Below, piece by piece: positions 8,424-19,213 of a stretch of DNA of 64,000 nt. Source of the stretch: Psychrobacter ciconiae (GTDB taxonomy: Bacteria; Pseudomonadota; Gammaproteobacteria; Pseudomonadales; Moraxellaceae); the NCBI RefSeq assembly GCF_904846055.1, contig NZ_CAJGYV010000001.1:1922001-1986000 (forward strand), given 5' to 3'. The notes under the pieces are model-generated. The model was not told the DNA's origin. It was given only the letters and a program-made list of their open reading frames with translations, and searched no databases. Each line of letters begins with the position of its first letter. Positions within the stretch are counted from its first letter, which is position 1. Made by a program: the position numbers and the translations under genes.

Positions 8424-9251
8424 TCAATCCAATCGCAACAGCTCATTAACGGCAGTTTTGGCTCGGGTTTTGGCGTCAACCTTTTTAACAATAATCGCGG
8501 CATACAAGCTGTGGCTACCATCTTTTGCAGGAAGGCTTCCAGAAACGACGACTGAGCCTGCCGGCACACGGCCGTAATGAATCTCGCCCGTTTCGCGGTC
8601 ATAAATGCGCGTGGATTGACCGATATAAACGCCCATCGAAATCACTGAGCCTTCCTCAACGATAACGCCTTCAACGATCTCGGAGCGCGCGCCGATAAAG
8701 CAGTTGTCCTCAATGATGGTCGGGTTAGCTTGCAAAGGCTCTAAAACACCGCCGATGCCAACGCCACCAGACAGGTGAACATTTTTGCCGATTTGGGCGC
8801 ATGAGCCGACGGTCGCCCACGTATCCACCATCGCCCCTTGGTCAATAAACGCGCCGATATTGACGTAAGAGGGCATAAGTACCGCCCCTGCTGAAATGTA
8901 AGCGCCTTTGCGGACAACGGCAGGCGGAACCACGCGAACGCCGGCGCTTTTAAATTGCTCTGCTGACCAGTCGGCAAATTTGGTCGGCACACGGTCGTAA
9001 TATTGAAGGTGGTCGCCTGCGGGCATGACGTAGTTGTCATGCAAGCGAAACGAAAGCAGTACCGCTTTTTTTGCCCATTCGTTAACCCCCCAAGCGCCGT
9101 CTTTTTTTTCGGCAACGCGAAGGCTGCCATTATCCAGCATTTCGAGCACTTGCTCAATGGCGTCTCGGATATCTTGCGGCATCGTGCTTGGGCTAAACTC
9201 GGCACGATTTTCAAATGCCGTATCGATAATTTGTTGTAATTGTAATGACAT
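8424..9251 (-). CDS. dapD: 2,3,4,5-tetrahydropyridine-2,6-dicarboxylate N-succinyltransferase
   Basis: Catalyses succinylation of tetrahydrodipicolinate in the succinylase branch of diaminopimelate and lysine synthesis, in the cytoplasm as a trimer. The 275-residue length equals the E. coli enzyme. The N-terminal helical domain is followed by a left-handed beta helix with hexapeptide repeats ([19 protein letters not shown] and the [15 protein letters not shown] region, about residues 118-175). It ends with the [14 protein letters not shown] turn. A good AAGGATAAACG ribosome site precedes the ATG. It is a single-gene unit with its own terminator. Confidence 0.97.
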   Translation of the reverse strand: MSLQLQQIIDTAFENRAEFSPSTMPQDIRDAIEQVLEMLDNGSLRVAEKKDGAWGVNEWAKKAVLLSFRLHDNYVMPAGDHLQYYDRVPTKFADWSAEQFKSAGVRVVPPAVVRKGAYISAGAVLMPSYVNIGAFIDQGAMVDTWATVGSCAQIGKNVHLSGGVGIGGVLEPLQANPTIIEDNCFIGARSEIVEGVIVEEGSVISMGVYIGQSTRIYDRETGEIHYGRVPAGSVVVSGSLPAKDGSHSLYAAIIVKKVDAKTRAKTAVNELLRLD

Positions 9252-9376
9252 CGTTTATCCTTTGATTTTTTAATTATTATGAGTTAATTATTATTACCCA
9301 TAAAACCATGGGATTATATTGGCATTGTCGCCAATTTATAGAAAATTAGCAAATTTGTGCTTGCGTTAAAAAGGGC

Positions 9377-10354
9377 TTATTTTTCGTTAATAATCATCAT
9401 AAGCCACTTTAAGATATCATGATAAACGACCTCAAAATGCTGCTCATGAAGCGGCTCGTGGCGCATATTTGGGAATAAGCGCTTATCAATATGGCTAAAG
9501 CCTTGTTTTTGCAGTCGTTTCACCACGCGATTGATATCGCGACCCATGTTGCCGACAGGGTCGTTTTCACCGCTGACAAACAGCATGGGGAAGTCTTTAC
9601 GAATCGTTGCCGCCCAGTTTTTATTCAGTCCTGCTTGCATTAAGGCAAATAAGGTTAAAAAGCCATTGTTGGTAAAGGCAAATCCGGTTAGCGGGTCGGC
9701 TTCGTAGTTTTTGATATTTTTGGGGTTTTCGCTCAGCCACGCAAATTTGGACGTCGTAATTTTGCGACCAAGCTTGCGGTTGAGCAGCTCATTCATCACA
9801 TCAGCAAAAAGCAAGTTTGGTTTCTTCGGTGCCGCTTTCGCAAGAACGCTGTTGAGTGGCAACATCACTTTAGATATCAAGCTGCTGTCGGCGCTGCCCA
9901 TCAAAATCGCCCCTGCAAAATCCTGAGCGTGGTGCTTCATCACCGTACGAACGATAAATGACCCCATCGAGTGCCCAAAAACAAAATGCGGCACATTGGG
10001 ATGACGCGATTTTAATCTGTCTGCCATGATGATGACGTCTTTTAGGAGTGACTGCACAGGATGCTGCAAGGCAAAAAAGCCAAGCTCCTCACGTGATTTA
10101 ATCGTTCTGCCGTGACCTAATTGGTCGTAAGTGGCAACCGCAATGCCATTGTCTGCCAAAAACTGTGCAAATCGTTGATAGCGACCGCTGTGGTCTGCCA
10201 TGCCGTGGACAATGAGCAAGGTGGCTTTGACCGTTGATTCTGGGTCATAAAAGGTATGATAAAGCTGATGGGCTTGGTCTGATGAAGTAATGGGGGCGTT
10301 GGTCGTCACGGTATTGTTCCTATTATTGTGAACCACGGTAAAATAGTTATCCAA
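9377..10354 (-). CDS. Alpha/beta hydrolase, monoacylglycerol lipase / lysophospholipase-like
   Basis: A 325-residue serine hydrolase of the Hydrolase_4 (serine aminopeptidase S33) type. The nucleophile elbow FGHSMGS lies near residue 125, the acid is the Asp of SGENDPVG, and the catalytic His is in MRHEPLHE near the C-terminus. The oxyanion region LIVHGMADHSGRY matches monoacylglycerol lipases. No signal peptide is evident, so it is probably cytoplasmic or peripheral. The start is uncertain. The longest frame begins with TTG at 10354, and GTG codons at about residues 8 and 17 are alternatives. The physiological substrate is unknown. Confidence 0.85.
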   Translation of the reverse strand: MDNYFTVVHNNRNNTVTTNAPITSSDQAHQLYHTFYDPESTVKATLLIVHGMADHSGRYQRFAQFLADNGIAVATYDQLGHGRTIKSREELGFFALQHPVQSLLKDVIIMADRLKSRHPNVPHFVFGHSMGSFIVRTVMKHHAQDFAGAILMGSADSSLISKVMLPLNSVLAKAAPKKPNLLFADVMNELLNRKLGRKITTSKFAWLSENPKNIKNYEADPLTGFAFTNNGFLTLFALMQAGLNKNWAATIRKDFPMLFVSGENDPVGNMGRDINRVVKRLQKQGFSHIDKRLFPNMRHEPLHEQHFEVVYHDILKWLMMIINEK

Positions 10355-10465
10355 GGTCTAAAGTGTTCAAAAAAATACCCACCATTATAAAGGCTTCCCA
10401 AAAGCGCTGTCTGTAATAATTTACTTAACCTAAAAAAAGAACATAAAGCAAAAAGCGCCCAAAGC

Positions 10466-10494
10466 AAAAAAGAGGTCAACGCGACCTCTTTTTT
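10466..10494. terminator. Intrinsic terminator of lipA
   Basis: The perfect 12-base stem AAAAAAGAGGTC / GACCTCTTTTTT has a 5-base loop. It lies 37 bases beyond the lipA stop on the minus strand. Confidence 0.88.
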
Positions 10495-10530
10495 ATCAGC
10501 AATACAAGCTAAATGAGCATAAAAGACAAC

Positions 10531-11577
10531 TTAGCAGCCTAATTTGCTTTCAGCTTCGAGCGCTTTTTTACTGCGAATGGGTGCTGGGCACTCCTCGCCA
10601 TAATATTGACGGTCAGCAAAGTAGCTTGAGCGCACCATAGGACCTGCCCAAATGCTAAAAAAGCCAATCTTTTTGCCGTAGTCCATATAGCGCTGAAACT
10701 CGTCCGGATGAACGTAACGCTCAACGGGGGCGTGGTTTTTGCTTGGCTGCAAATATTGACCAATGGTAATCATATCAACGTCATGCGCTTTTAGGTCGTC
10801 AAGCAGGGCATAAACTTCTTCTTCAGTCTCACCCAAACCCACCATAAAGCCGCATTTGGTGGCGATATCAGGGCGGCGCGCTTTGTAGATTTTTAATAAA
10901 TCAAGCGAGTGTTGATAATCCGAGCCGGGGCGGAAGGCCTTATAAAGGCGCGGCACCGTTTCGATGTTGTGGTTAAACACGTCCGGCGGCGTCTCGGTCA
11001 ATAAATCAAGGGCAATGTCCATGCGACCGCGAAAATCCGGAACCAAGATTTCAATTAAGCAGTTAGGGCTTAAGGCTTTTGACTCGTTAATCACCTCAAC
11101 AAAGTGCGCCGCGCCGCCGTCTTTTAAGTCGTCACGGTCAACGGAGGTAATCACCGCATATTTTAGTCCAAGCCCTAAAATGGTCTCAGCAGTGTGGCGT
11201 GGCTCGTCAGGGTCAAGGTTGTTTGGGCGACCGTGAGCGACATCACAAAACGGGCAGCGGCGGGTACAAATGTCACCCATAATCATAAAGGTCGCCGTAC
11301 CATCACCAAAGCACTGCGGCAAGTTTGGGCAAGCGGCTTCTTCGCAAACGGTATAAAGGCGCTGCTCGCGAAGCGTTTCTTTGATGCGCGTGACCTCAGC
11401 GGGCGATGACATTTTTACCCGAATCCAATCTGGCTTTTTTTTCGCCTCAACGGTTGGGATAATCTTAATAGGAATCTTGGCAACTTTGTCATAGCCGCGC
11501 AGCTTTTCGCCTTGGATGGCTTTTTTGGGTTTTGGCTTTGGGGCAGGGACATGCGTTTGAACAGCTAATGAAGTCAT
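10531..11577 (-). CDS. lipA: Lipoyl synthase
   Basis: This radical SAM enzyme inserts two sulphurs into protein-bound octanoyl groups to make lipoamide for pyruvate and 2-oxoglutarate dehydrogenases and glycine cleavage. Both iron-sulphur sites are visible. The auxiliary cluster motif C-x4-C-x5-C lies in [12 protein letters not shown], and the radical SAM motif CTRRCPFC follows. The C-terminal part carries the [12 protein letters not shown] motif that supplies the essential serine. At 348 residues it is longer than E. coli LipA (321), owing to an N-terminal Lys/Pro-rich extension of about 50 residues. It is monocistronic. Confidence 0.96.
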   Translation of the reverse strand: MTSLAVQTHVPAPKPKPKKAIQGEKLRGYDKVAKIPIKIIPTVEAKKKPDWIRVKMSSPAEVTRIKETLREQRLYTVCEEAACPNLPQCFGDGTATFMIMGDICTRRCPFCDVAHGRPNNLDPDEPRHTAETILGLGLKYAVITSVDRDDLKDGGAAHFVEVINESKALSPNCLIEILVPDFRGRMDIALDLLTETPPDVFNHNIETVPRLYKAFRPGSDYQHSLDLLKIYKARRPDIATKCGFMVGLGETEEEVYALLDDLKAHDVDMITIGQYLQPSKNHAPVERYVHPDEFQRYMDYGKKIGFFSIWAGPMVRSSYFADRQYYGEECPAPIRSKKALEAESKLGC

Positions 11578-12000
11578 AGACTTATCCTAAGTCCTTATTA
11601 ATAAGAAGGTTTTAATCGGGGAGAATTGGGCTGATAAGAAAAGATAGTGGCTTGAAGTATAACAATATTTAGATGGTTTTTCATCCCTGTTGTGACGGCA
11701 TCATCAAATAAAATTTTGTTAAAGCTTATTTTCAATTTTTAATTTTAATGAGACAGGAAGTTTCTTTTTATCTAATTTTGTTTTAGTGATGCTGTTGTTT
11801 TTCGTTAGTTATTTGGTTAAAAATACCTCCCATTTTTTTAATAAATGTTGGCTATGAGGGTGAATTGGTGGGCAGGTCATTAACTTTTTAGCCCAATTAC
11901 GGTATATTAATAGCCATAATTCATCACTCTTGCGCATCAGAAGGTTGCTTATGCTAAGTCCCCACGTGATGCGCGATGACCAACCGAGAGGACGACTATC
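11578..12000 (+). promoter_or_regulatory. acnB upstream region with leader inverted repeat
   Basis: This 423-base gap between the divergent genes lipA and acnB contains no credible gene. Near 11902-11910, TATATTAAT could serve as the acnB -10 region. About 25 bases further on is the inverted repeat GCGCATCA (11932-11939) / TGATGCGC (11967-11974), which would form a hairpin in the acnB mRNA leader just before the ribosome site GAGAGGA. The rest is AT-rich and featureless to me. Confidence 0.4.
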
Positions 12001-14604
12001 GTGTTAGAAGCTTATCGTAAACATGTCGCAGAACGTGCCGAGCTAGGGACTGTTCCTCTGCCACTAAACGAGCATCAAGTAGCTGATTTGGTTGAGCTGC
12101 TAAAAAACCCTCCTGCTGGTGAAGATGCCTTTTTGATGGATTTACTTGAAAATCGAATCCCACCGGGTGTTGACCAAGCCGCTTATGTCAAAGCCGCATT
12201 TTTAGCCGCCATTGTCAAAGGTGAGGCAACCTCGCCACTTATCAGCAAGCAAAAAGCCGTTCAAATTTTAGGAACGATGCAAGGCGGTTATAACGTTCAG
12301 CCATTGATCGCCGCGCTTGATGACAAAGAAGTGGCGCAAGATGCTGCCGACGCCCTGAAAAAAACCTTACTGATTTTTGATGCGTTTCATGATGTGACCG
12401 AAAAAGCGGAAGCCGGCAACGCTTGTGCTCGCGAAGTCTTGCAGTCTTGGGCGGATGCTGAGTGGTTCACCACGCGAAAAGAAGTTCCCAAAAAATCGAC
12501 CTATACTACCTTTAAGGTCACCGGCGAAACCAACACCGATGACCTATCGCCCGCGCAAGATGCTTGGAGTCGTCCTGATATTCCACTTCACGCCTTGGCA
12601 ATGCACAAAAACTCACGCGATGGTATCACCGCCGAGGTTGAAGGCGTGCGTGGTCCGATGGCGTTTATTGAAAAATTAAAAGAAAAAGGCTTTCCACTGG
12701 CTTATGTTGGCGATGTGGTCGGAACGGGCTCAAGCCGAAAGTCAGCAACCAACTCGGTACTTTGGTTGATGGGTGATGACATTCCAAACGTTCCTAACAA
12801 ACGTGGCGGCGGCTTGGTGCTTGGCGGCAAAATTGCGCCGATTTTCTTTAACACCATGGAAGATTCAGGCTCATTGCCGATTGAAAATGTCGATGTTGAA
12901 AAGCTAGAAATGGGCGATGTGTTCGATATTTATCCCTATGAAGGCAAAATCACCAAGCATGACTCTGATGAAGTGCTGTCAACGTTTGAGCTCAACTCAC
13001 CAACGCTGCTGGACGAAGTCCGCGCCGGTGGTCGGATTCCGCTTATCGTTGGTCGCGGTCTGACCAATCGCGCCCGTGAGTACATGGGACTTGGTCACTC
13101 TGAAGTTTTTGCCAAGCCTGAAGAGCCAGTCGACACCGGTCGCGGCTACACTTTGGCACAAAAGATGGTTGGCAAAGCTTGCGGGCTTGACGGCGTTCGC
13201 CCTGGAATGTACTGCGAACCAAAAATGACCACGGTTGGCTCTCAAGATACCACCGGTCCTATGACCCGTGATGAGCTTAAAGACTTGGCGTGTTTGGGTT
13301 TCCAAGCGGATTTGGTATTGCAGTCATTTTGTCATACGGCAGCATATCCAAAGCCTGTTGACGTTGAAACTCAGCATACCTTACCTGATTTCATCATGAA
13401 CCGTGGCGGCATCAGCTTGCGCCCAGGCGATGGTATCATCCACTCTTGGCTCAACCGAATGCTACTTCCTGATACGGTTGGCACAGGCGGTGACTCGCAT
13501 ACCCGTTTCCCAATGGGAATCTCGTTCCCTGCAGGGTCAGGTCTGGTTGCGTTTGCGGCTGCAACAGGCGTTATGCCGCTTGATATGCCAGAGTCGGTTC
13601 GCGTTCGCTTCGTTGGTGAGATGCAGCCTGGCATCACGTTACGTGATTTGGTTCATGCCATCCCGTATCAAGCGATTAAAGAGGGCTATTTGACCGTTGA
13701 TAAAAAAGGCAAAATCAACGAGTTTAACGGTCGTATCCTTGAGATTGAAGGTCTTGAAGAGTTGACCGTTGAGCAAGCGTTCGAATTGTCAGATGCGTCC
13801 GCTGAGCGTAGTGCCGCCGGTTGTACGATCACCCTTTCTGAAGACTCAGTAAAAGAGTATTTAACCTCAAACATCACGCTTCTTAAGTGGATGATTTCTG
13901 AAGGCTATGGCGACGCGCGAACCATCAGCCGCCGTGTTGAGGCGATGCAGGAGTGGCTTGCCAACCCAAGCCTGATGCGCGCAGATGACGATGCCGAATA
14001 CACCATCGATATGGTCATCGACATGAGCGAGATTAAAGAGCCGATTCTTTGCTGCCCGAATGACCCAGATGACGCGCGAACCTTGTCTGATGTGGCAGGC
14101 GATCACATTGATGAGGTGTTCATCGGCTCATGTATGACCAACATCGGTCACTTCCGCGCGGCAGGAAAGCTTTTGCAAGAAGTTCCAGCAGGAAGCTTAA
14201 AAACGCGCCTTTGGATTGCGCCGCCAACCAAAATGGACGCGCGCCAATTGATGGATGAAGGCTACTACAACATTTACGCCCAAGCCGGCGCGCGAACTGA
14301 AATGCCGGGCTGCTCACTTTGTATGGGTAACCAAGCTCGAATTGCGCCAAAATCGACTGCCGTTTCGACCTCAACGCGGAACTTCCCGAACCGATTAGGT
14401 CAAGGCGCAAACGTCTATTTGGCATCTGCTGAGCTTGCTGCAGTTGCTGCTGTTCTTGGTAAATTACCAACGAATGATGAGTATCAGCAATATGCTGGAA
14501 TGCTCAACAGCATGAGCGGTGAAGTTTATAAATATATGAACTTTGATAAAATGCCAACGTATACGGCGGAAGCAGATAAAATCGAAGTGGCGCAATTGGC
14601 TTAA
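12001..14604 (+). CDS. acnB: Bifunctional aconitate hydratase 2 / 2-methylisocitrate dehydratase
   Basis: Isomerises citrate and isocitrate in the TCA cycle using a 4Fe-4S cluster. The family can also act on 2-methylisocitrate and bind RNA. The 867-residue length matches E. coli AcnB. The domain order is the AcnB type: an N-terminal HEAT-like helical domain (about 1-155), the swivel domain (about 165-380, with [14 protein letters not shown]), then the catalytic domains. Cluster cysteines are the C of GSCMTN (about 711) and the two of GCSLCMG (about 770 and 773). The start is a GTG preceded by GAGAGGA at good distance. A terminator closes the unit. Confidence 0.97.
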   Translation: MLEAYRKHVAERAELGTVPLPLNEHQVADLVELLKNPPAGEDAFLMDLLENRIPPGVDQAAYVKAAFLAAIVKGEATSPLISKQKAVQILGTMQGGYNVQPLIAALDDKEVAQDAADALKKTLLIFDAFHDVTEKAEAGNACAREVLQSWADAEWFTTRKEVPKKSTYTTFKVTGETNTDDLSPAQDAWSRPDIPLHALAMHKNSRDGITAEVEGVRGPMAFIEKLKEKGFPLAYVGDVVGTGSSRKSATNSVLWLMGDDIPNVPNKRGGGLVLGGKIAPIFFNTMEDSGSLPIENVDVEKLEMGDVFDIYPYEGKITKHDSDEVLSTFELNSPTLLDEVRAGGRIPLIVGRGLTNRAREYMGLGHSEVFAKPEEPVDTGRGYTLAQKMVGKACGLDGVRPGMYCEPKMTTVGSQDTTGPMTRDELKDLACLGFQADLVLQSFCHTAAYPKPVDVETQHTLPDFIMNRGGISLRPGDGIIHSWLNRMLLPDTVGTGGDSHTRFPMGISFPAGSGLVAFAAATGVMPLDMPESVRVRFVGEMQPGITLRDLVHAIPYQAIKEGYLTVDKKGKINEFNGRILEIEGLEELTVEQAFELSDASAERSAAGCTITLSEDSVKEYLTSNITLLKWMISEGYGDARTISRRVEAMQEWLANPSLMRADDDAEYTIDMVIDMSEIKEPILCCPNDPDDARTLSDVAGDHIDEVFIGSCMTNIGHFRAAGKLLQEVPAGSLKTRLWIAPPTKMDARQLMDEGYYNIYAQAGARTEMPGCSLCMGNQARIAPKSTAVSTSTRNFPNRLGQGANVYLASAELAAVAAVLGKLPTNDEYQQYAGMLNSMSGEVYKYMNFDKMPTYTAEADKIEVAQLA

Positions 14605-14650
14605 TTCTGCCGTTAGAATTTATTGTAACTTAGAATTTACTGTAATTATG

Positions 14651-14681
14651 AAGCCCTGAATTATTATTCAGGGCTTTTTTA
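14651..14681 (+). terminator. Intrinsic terminator of acnB
   Basis: The stem AAGCCCTGAA / TTCAGGGCTT has a short AT loop and is followed by TTTT, 47 bases after the acnB stop. Confidence 0.88.
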
Positions 14682-14795
14682 TGTCCTAAGAATTTATTAA
14701 TTAAACATTTATTGAGTTTCTGTTAATAAGTATATAAAATAAACATCCGTTAAGAAAATTAGAAAACAGTATTTTCCATTCTTTTAGAGATTGTT

Positions 14796-15242
14796 ATGAT
14801 TGACCCAAGAGAAAGCCGCTTAAATTTAAATAAAAATCATCAAAGTTTGCCACCAAATAATCTTGCTGCTGAAGAAAACTACAGCATTTTAGAATGGTTT
14901 CAAAAAGGACTGCGCAATTATGCAAATTTTTCGGGGCGGGCCCGTAGAAAAGAGTATTGGTATTTTTATCTTGTTCAAATTGTTATATATATCATTGCCT
15001 CGATATTAGATGCTATTATTTTTGATTCGGAAATAGGCTTATTTTATATCTTGGCAATATTAGGACTATTTTTACCAGGTCTTGCGGTGACGGTTCGAAG
15101 ATTGCACGATACCAGCCGCTCAGGATGGTGGATTCTCATTGGGCTTGTGCCTTTGATTGGCGCTATCTTATTATTGATTTGGGTTGCAAGCGATACCAAG
15201 CCTGAGATGAACCGTTGGGGCGCTCCGGCAAGGCAAGTTTAA
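14796..15242 (+). CDS. DUF805 inner-membrane protein
   Basis: A 148-residue protein of the DUF805 (YhaH/YhaI) family. Signature elements are NFSGRARRKEYWYFYL at about residues 43-58, LAVTVRRLHDTSRSGWW near 95-111, and a final GDTKP-like turn, here SDTKPEMNRWG. Three to four hydrophobic helices follow a polar N-terminal tail of about 30 residues. The family is membrane-embedded and of unknown function. The gene is monocistronic, bracketed by the acnB terminator upstream and its own terminator downstream. Confidence 0.9.
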   Translation: MIDPRESRLNLNKNHQSLPPNNLAAEENYSILEWFQKGLRNYANFSGRARRKEYWYFYLVQIVIYIIASILDAIIFDSEIGLFYILAILGLFLPGLAVTVRRLHDTSRSGWWILIGLVPLIGAILLLIWVASDTKPEMNRWGAPARQV

Positions 15243-15262
15243 ATATTGAGCGACGTTAAAAG

Positions 15263-15291
15263 AACCCCAAGCAAAACTGTTTGGGGTTTTT
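15263..15291 (+). terminator. Intrinsic terminator after the DUF805 gene
   Basis: The stem AACCCCAA / TTGGGGTT has a 10-base loop and is followed by TTT. Confidence 0.8.
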
Positions 15292-15405
15292 GTTTGCAAA
15301 GATTTCATGAGCCTGTCATAAATCCTGCGTAAGCTTTGGCATATCATCAAAATGTTAATTGTTATTTACCATTTGTTATCCAGCTTAATTGCAAGGTGCT
15401 TCACT

Positions 15406-17616
15406 ATGACTCAAACCAGCCAACCAAAAAATTTTGCTCATGAAATGATTGAAGACTCAAATCCTACCAATAATCTTGACTTTCAAACGGTTATCAGCCG
15501 TCGCCTACAGCGCCGAAGTCTGTTAAAAGGTGGCGCGGGACTGACCGCTGCTGCATTTTTTGGGGCGCTGCCTTTAGTAGGCTGTCAGAGTGATGAAGGT
15601 GATAACCTGATTCCAGCAGGTGGAGATAACCAAGCGGCTGTTCCGGCATCGGGCAGTCTGAGTCGACCTGAGGCGCTAAAATTTAACGCGGTGGCGCACT
15701 CAACGGCAGCTCAAATGAGCGTTGCCAAGGGTTATAGCGCTGAGATAATTTTGCCCCTTGGAACGCCGCTGATGCCGGGGCTTGAGGACTGGCGTGATGA
15801 CCGTTTGCAGTCTGCTGAGTCGTTTGAGTGGCGGGTGGGGGACAATCATGATGGCATGTGGTTTTTTGGCAAGCAGGGCAGCTCGTATCATCCAAAAGCG
15901 TCTGATAATGGGCTGCTTGTGATGAATCATGAGTATGTGAATAGCGAAGAGCTCAGCCCTTTTGGTTATAAGGTTTTAGACAATAACAACGCTGCGCCTA
16001 TTTTTCAAAAGCGCCGGTTGGCAAGTGATGTTCGCCGTGAGGTCAACTGCCATGGGGTTTGTGTTGCGGAACTTCAAAAGCGCAGTCATGGCAGGGGCTA
16101 TGAGTTGGTGCCGGTATCAAAATACAATCGTAGGATTACTAGCAGTACGGTGACGCAATTGTCAGGACCTGTCGCAGGCTCTGATTGGGTAAAGACAAAG
16201 TTTGATCCAACAGGTCACCAAACGCGCGGCATTAATAACAATTGCGGGGCGGGGCTGTCACCTTGGGGTACGTATTTGACCACGGAGGAGAATTTTGTAG
16301 GTGTTTTTGCGCGTGGTCAAGATGACAGTAAGCTTACGGCGGCTCAAAATTATGGTAGAGCGCGCTATGGTGCTAATCCCAATTTTGCGGGCAATGGCTA
16401 CTTTTGGCATACGCCTGCTGCTGGCGAGGCAATTTTTGAAGATGAATTTTCGCGTTGGGATATGACCGCTGTTGCCGCAAACGCGACTGAGGATTATCGC
16501 AACAATTTTAACACTTTTGGTTATATCACCGAAATTGATCCGTTTGACCCACGTTCTGTTTCTAAAAAACGTACCGCTTTGGGTCGTTTTGCTCATGAAA
16601 ACTGCGCTTATGCGCCTGTAGTTGAGGGCAAGCCGGTGGTGTTTTATATGGGTGATGATGCGCGAGGTGAATATATTTATAAATTCGTCTCAAGCGCGCT
16701 TTGGTCAAATAAAGATATCGGTGGCGGTCTAAAAGCAGGCGACAAATATATGGATAAGGGCACATTATATGTCGCTGTGTTTCATGAAGATGGTCGCGGT
16801 GAGTGGCGCGCGTTGGTCTATGGTCAAAATAGTTTGGATTCGACCAATAGCGAGCTGCCTTTTTATGGTCAAGATGAGGTGCTAATTTTTGCCCGAGCAG
16901 CAGCGGACGCCCTTGGTGCTACCAAAATGGATCGCCCTGAGTGGGTTTCTGTTAGTCCGATTACCGGTGAAGTTTATGTGACTTTGACCAATAATAAGTA
17001 CCGCGGCGAGAAAAGCGATCAGCCATTAAGCGCGTCCAATCCGCGCAGTTACCACGTCGGTGGCAAAGCCCGTGGTAATAATAATGGTCATATTATTCGC
17101 TGGGCAGAAACTGGCGGTGACCATGCCGCGACAAGCTTTGAGTGGGATATTTATCTGTTTGCCGCGCCCTATGATTTGGCGGCAGAGAACTTATCAGCAT
17201 TAACTGCGAAGAATGACTTTTCATCTCCTGATGGCTTGTATTTTGATCCGCGCGGCGTGCTTTGGATTCAGACCGATGACGGCGCTTATACCGACACCAG
17301 CAGCTGCATGTTGCTTGCTGCGTTGCCTGGGAAGGTTAACGATGGTGCGCCAATCACCACTTCAGCAAACCAAGCTAGTTTTATGGGTAAAACTGCCTCT
17401 GAAGACACCATCAAGCGCTTTTTTGTCGGACCAAAAGGCTGCGAGGTTACAGGGATTACACTTACGCCCGATTTTAAAACCTTATTTGTCAATATTCAGC
17501 ATCCAGAGGAGTCGTGGGGCGCGGTTGCCGGTGGTAGCACGCCGCGATCAGCAACTGTAATGATTACCAAAGATGACGGCGATGTGATCCTTGCCGAGTC
17601 GGTCAACCAAGCATAA
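15406..17616 (+). CDS. PhoX-family alkaline phosphatase (DUF839), Tat-exported lipoprotein-like
   Basis: A 736-residue phosphatase of the PhoX family, expected to release phosphate from organic esters outside the cytoplasm using Ca and Fe cofactors. The twin-arginine signal RRSLLKGGAGL lies near residue 40 and is followed by a hydrophobic stretch ending in LVGC, a possible lipobox. Family segments include LLVMNHEYVN, NCGAGLSPWGTYLTTEEN, FAHENCAYAP, VYVTLTNN and FSSPDGLYFDPRG. The frame continues up to an ATG at 15352, but the ATG at 15406 has an AAGGTG site and keeps the Tat signal near the N-terminus, so I chose it. No Pho box was identified with confidence. Confidence 0.92.
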   Translation: MTQTSQPKNFAHEMIEDSNPTNNLDFQTVISRRLQRRSLLKGGAGLTAAAFFGALPLVGCQSDEGDNLIPAGGDNQAAVPASGSLSRPEALKFNAVAHSTAAQMSVAKGYSAEIILPLGTPLMPGLEDWRDDRLQSAESFEWRVGDNHDGMWFFGKQGSSYHPKASDNGLLVMNHEYVNSEELSPFGYKVLDNNNAAPIFQKRRLASDVRREVNCHGVCVAELQKRSHGRGYELVPVSKYNRRITSSTVTQLSGPVAGSDWVKTKFDPTGHQTRGINNNCGAGLSPWGTYLTTEENFVGVFARGQDDSKLTAAQNYGRARYGANPNFAGNGYFWHTPAAGEAIFEDEFSRWDMTAVAANATEDYRNNFNTFGYITEIDPFDPRSVSKKRTALGRFAHENCAYAPVVEGKPVVFYMGDDARGEYIYKFVSSALWSNKDIGGGLKAGDKYMDKGTLYVAVFHEDGRGEWRALVYGQNSLDSTNSELPFYGQDEVLIFARAAADALGATKMDRPEWVSVSPITGEVYVTLTNNKYRGEKSDQPLSASNPRSYHVGGKARGNNNGHIIRWAETGGDHAATSFEWDIYLFAAPYDLAAENLSALTAKNDFSSPDGLYFDPRGVLWIQTDDGAYTDTSSCMLLAALPGKVNDGAPITTSANQASFMGKTASEDTIKRFFVGPKGCEVTGITLTPDFKTLFVNIQHPEESWGAVAGGSTPRSATVMITKDDGDVILAESVNQA

Positions 17617-17640
17617 TTTGTTCTTTTAGATAAAGCAATG

Positions 17641-17672
17641 GGGCGGTTATTTGACTGAGCCGCCCTTTTTTT
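17641..17672 (+). terminator. Intrinsic terminator of the phoX-like gene
   Basis: The stem GGGCGG / CCGCCC has a 13-base loop and is followed by eight T. Confidence 0.82.
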
Positions 17673-17740
17673 GATGATATTTGAAGCGTGTAAGTCATTT
17701 TTTGAACAGTTGCCTTATTCAATTGGCAAGCTTTTTTTGA

Positions 17741-18151
17741 TTATTCTGAGCTGATATACGTAAAAACAAGCGTATCCGTTCGCATTTTACCGTTTGGTGT
17801 ACAGCCTTTGTTGTAGCCGGTATCATAGCTAGGTCGTGTTCCCGTCAATACGACTTTAGGACCTTTATAAACATTGCCGCTGACTTTATAGGGCAGACTG
17901 TGATTGCAATATTTTGAAAAAACACGCGCCGTTCCAAAGTATTTATCGCCTCGCCGAACCCCGCTGAACAATACATCGCCAGTTCTAACGCCGGCACTTT
18001 GCATTTTGACCGACGGGTGCTCATAGGAAAATACGCGCTCATTGCCGTAGTCGGATAGGCGCATGATTGAGCCGTTATGATTCCAAAATGAGTCTGCAAT
18101 TGCCGTTGAGGCAAACAAAGCGAAACCAAAACCAATGACGTATTTTTGCAT
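17741..18151 (-). CDS. Secreted protein of unknown function, 136 aa
   Basis: Sec signal peptide at residues 1-19 (MQKYVIGFGFALFASTAIA), then a small beta-rich periplasmic domain beginning SFWNHNGSIMRLSDYGNER. Similar small exported proteins with the pattern SxWxHNGSxMxL...AGVxxGxxLFxGxRxGxxYxGTAxVFS..C are known to me from other proteobacteria, but without assigned function. Two Cys residues (in SKYCNHS and KGCTPNG) could form a disulphide. It is convergent with the phoX-like gene. The enoyl-CoA hydratase-like gene lies 41 bases upstream on the same strand, so the two may be co-transcribed. Confidence 0.8.
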   Translation of the reverse strand: MQKYVIGFGFALFASTAIADSFWNHNGSIMRLSDYGNERVFSYEHPSVKMQSAGVRTGDVLFSGVRRGDKYFGTARVFSKYCNHSLPYKVSGNVYKGPKVVLTGTRPSYDTGYNKGCTPNGKMRTDTLVFTYISSE

Positions 18152-18192
18152 AGTCAGCCTTAAATTTTAAGATTAAAATTTTAAAAACCCGC

Positions 18193-18990
18193 TTAATTAC
18201 TTTGATAATTAGGCGCGCGCTTTTCCATAAAGGCGCTGATACCTTCTTTAAAATCTGCCGTTTGCGCCATCATGGTTTGCTGATGAACTTCCATATCTAG
18301 CGCTTCATTGAGTCCCATAAAAGCTTGGGTATTAATCATGTCTTTGATGGTGGCAAGCGCTTTTTTGGGTTTTTGACTGAGCCGAATTGCCAAGCTTTGA
18401 ACGCGCTCATCAAGGGTATCAGGGTTGGTTACTTCATTGACCAAATCAAGGTTGAGCATATCAGCTGCACTCAACTTATCACCAAGCATCACAAGCTCAG
18501 TCGTTTTTGCTGCGCCAATCAGTTTGGTTAATAAATAAATACCGCCCGCGTCCGGAATCAAGCCAATATTGACAAAGGCTTGCACAAATTTGGCGTTGTT
18601 AGCGGCAATTCGAAAATCACAAGTCAGCGCCAAATTCATCGCCGCTCCTGCCACCGCACCTTCTAGTTTGGCAATGATTGGCTTGTCAATGGCACGCAAT
18701 TTTAGACTGAGTTCGGCAACGTCGCTGACCATCGCTTCAATTTTTTCTGCCAAAGCTTCAGATTCTAAGCCGTTTTCGAGCATTTCCTTAATATCGCCGC
18801 CGCTTGAAAAGTTCTGATTGCCACCTTGAAGCACAATCACTCGAACGTCATCATTGCTATCGGCGTCAAGAAGCGCGGTCATTAGCGCTTTTTTCATGTC
18901 AGTACTGATAGCATTGAGCGATTGCGGGTCGTTCATGGTGATGGTGGCAATGCGCTCGGCAACGTGATAGCAGACTAGATCGTTTGGCAT
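18193..18990 (-). CDS. Enoyl-CoA hydratase/isomerase family protein (PaaG-like)
   Basis: A 265-residue crotonase-fold enzyme acting on acyl-CoA thioesters. The oxyanion-hole segments are NFSSGGDIKEM (about residues 60-70) and EGAVAGAAMNLAL (about 109-121). The catalytic region reads NIGLIPDAGGIYLLTKLIG. The PD in place of the usual PG/PE, with the preceding GL, is typical of the PaaG group (1,2-epoxyphenylacetyl-CoA isomerase or related enoyl-CoA isomerases) rather than classical hydratases. There are no paa genes around it, so the actual pathway is open. An AAGGATTTTTT sequence precedes the ATG. Confidence 0.88.
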   Translation of the reverse strand: MPNDLVCYHVAERIATITMNDPQSLNAISTDMKKALMTALLDADSNDDVRVIVLQGGNQNFSSGGDIKEMLENGLESEALAEKIEAMVSDVAELSLKLRAIDKPIIAKLEGAVAGAAMNLALTCDFRIAANNAKFVQAFVNIGLIPDAGGIYLLTKLIGAAKTTELVMLGDKLSAADMLNLDLVNEVTNPDTLDERVQSLAIRLSQKPKKALATIKDMINTQAFMGLNEALDMEVHQQTMMAQTADFKEGISAFMEKRAPNYQSN

Positions 18991-19213
18991 AAAAAATCCT
19001 TATTACTGTCAAAAAGTTGCCCATCAATCCTTAGACCTCGGGCTTCAGGTAGTTAGCCTATGCCGACTATATCAGGTTGCTCGGTTGAGACAAATCTGCA
19101 ATTGTAAGCGCATTGTTCACAAGTGGGCTAAATTTACTATTTTTCTATCTTTAAAGCCCTCTATCACAGATAGCCATCATTTAAACGCTTATCATCAAGC
19201 AGTCGCCATGGTC

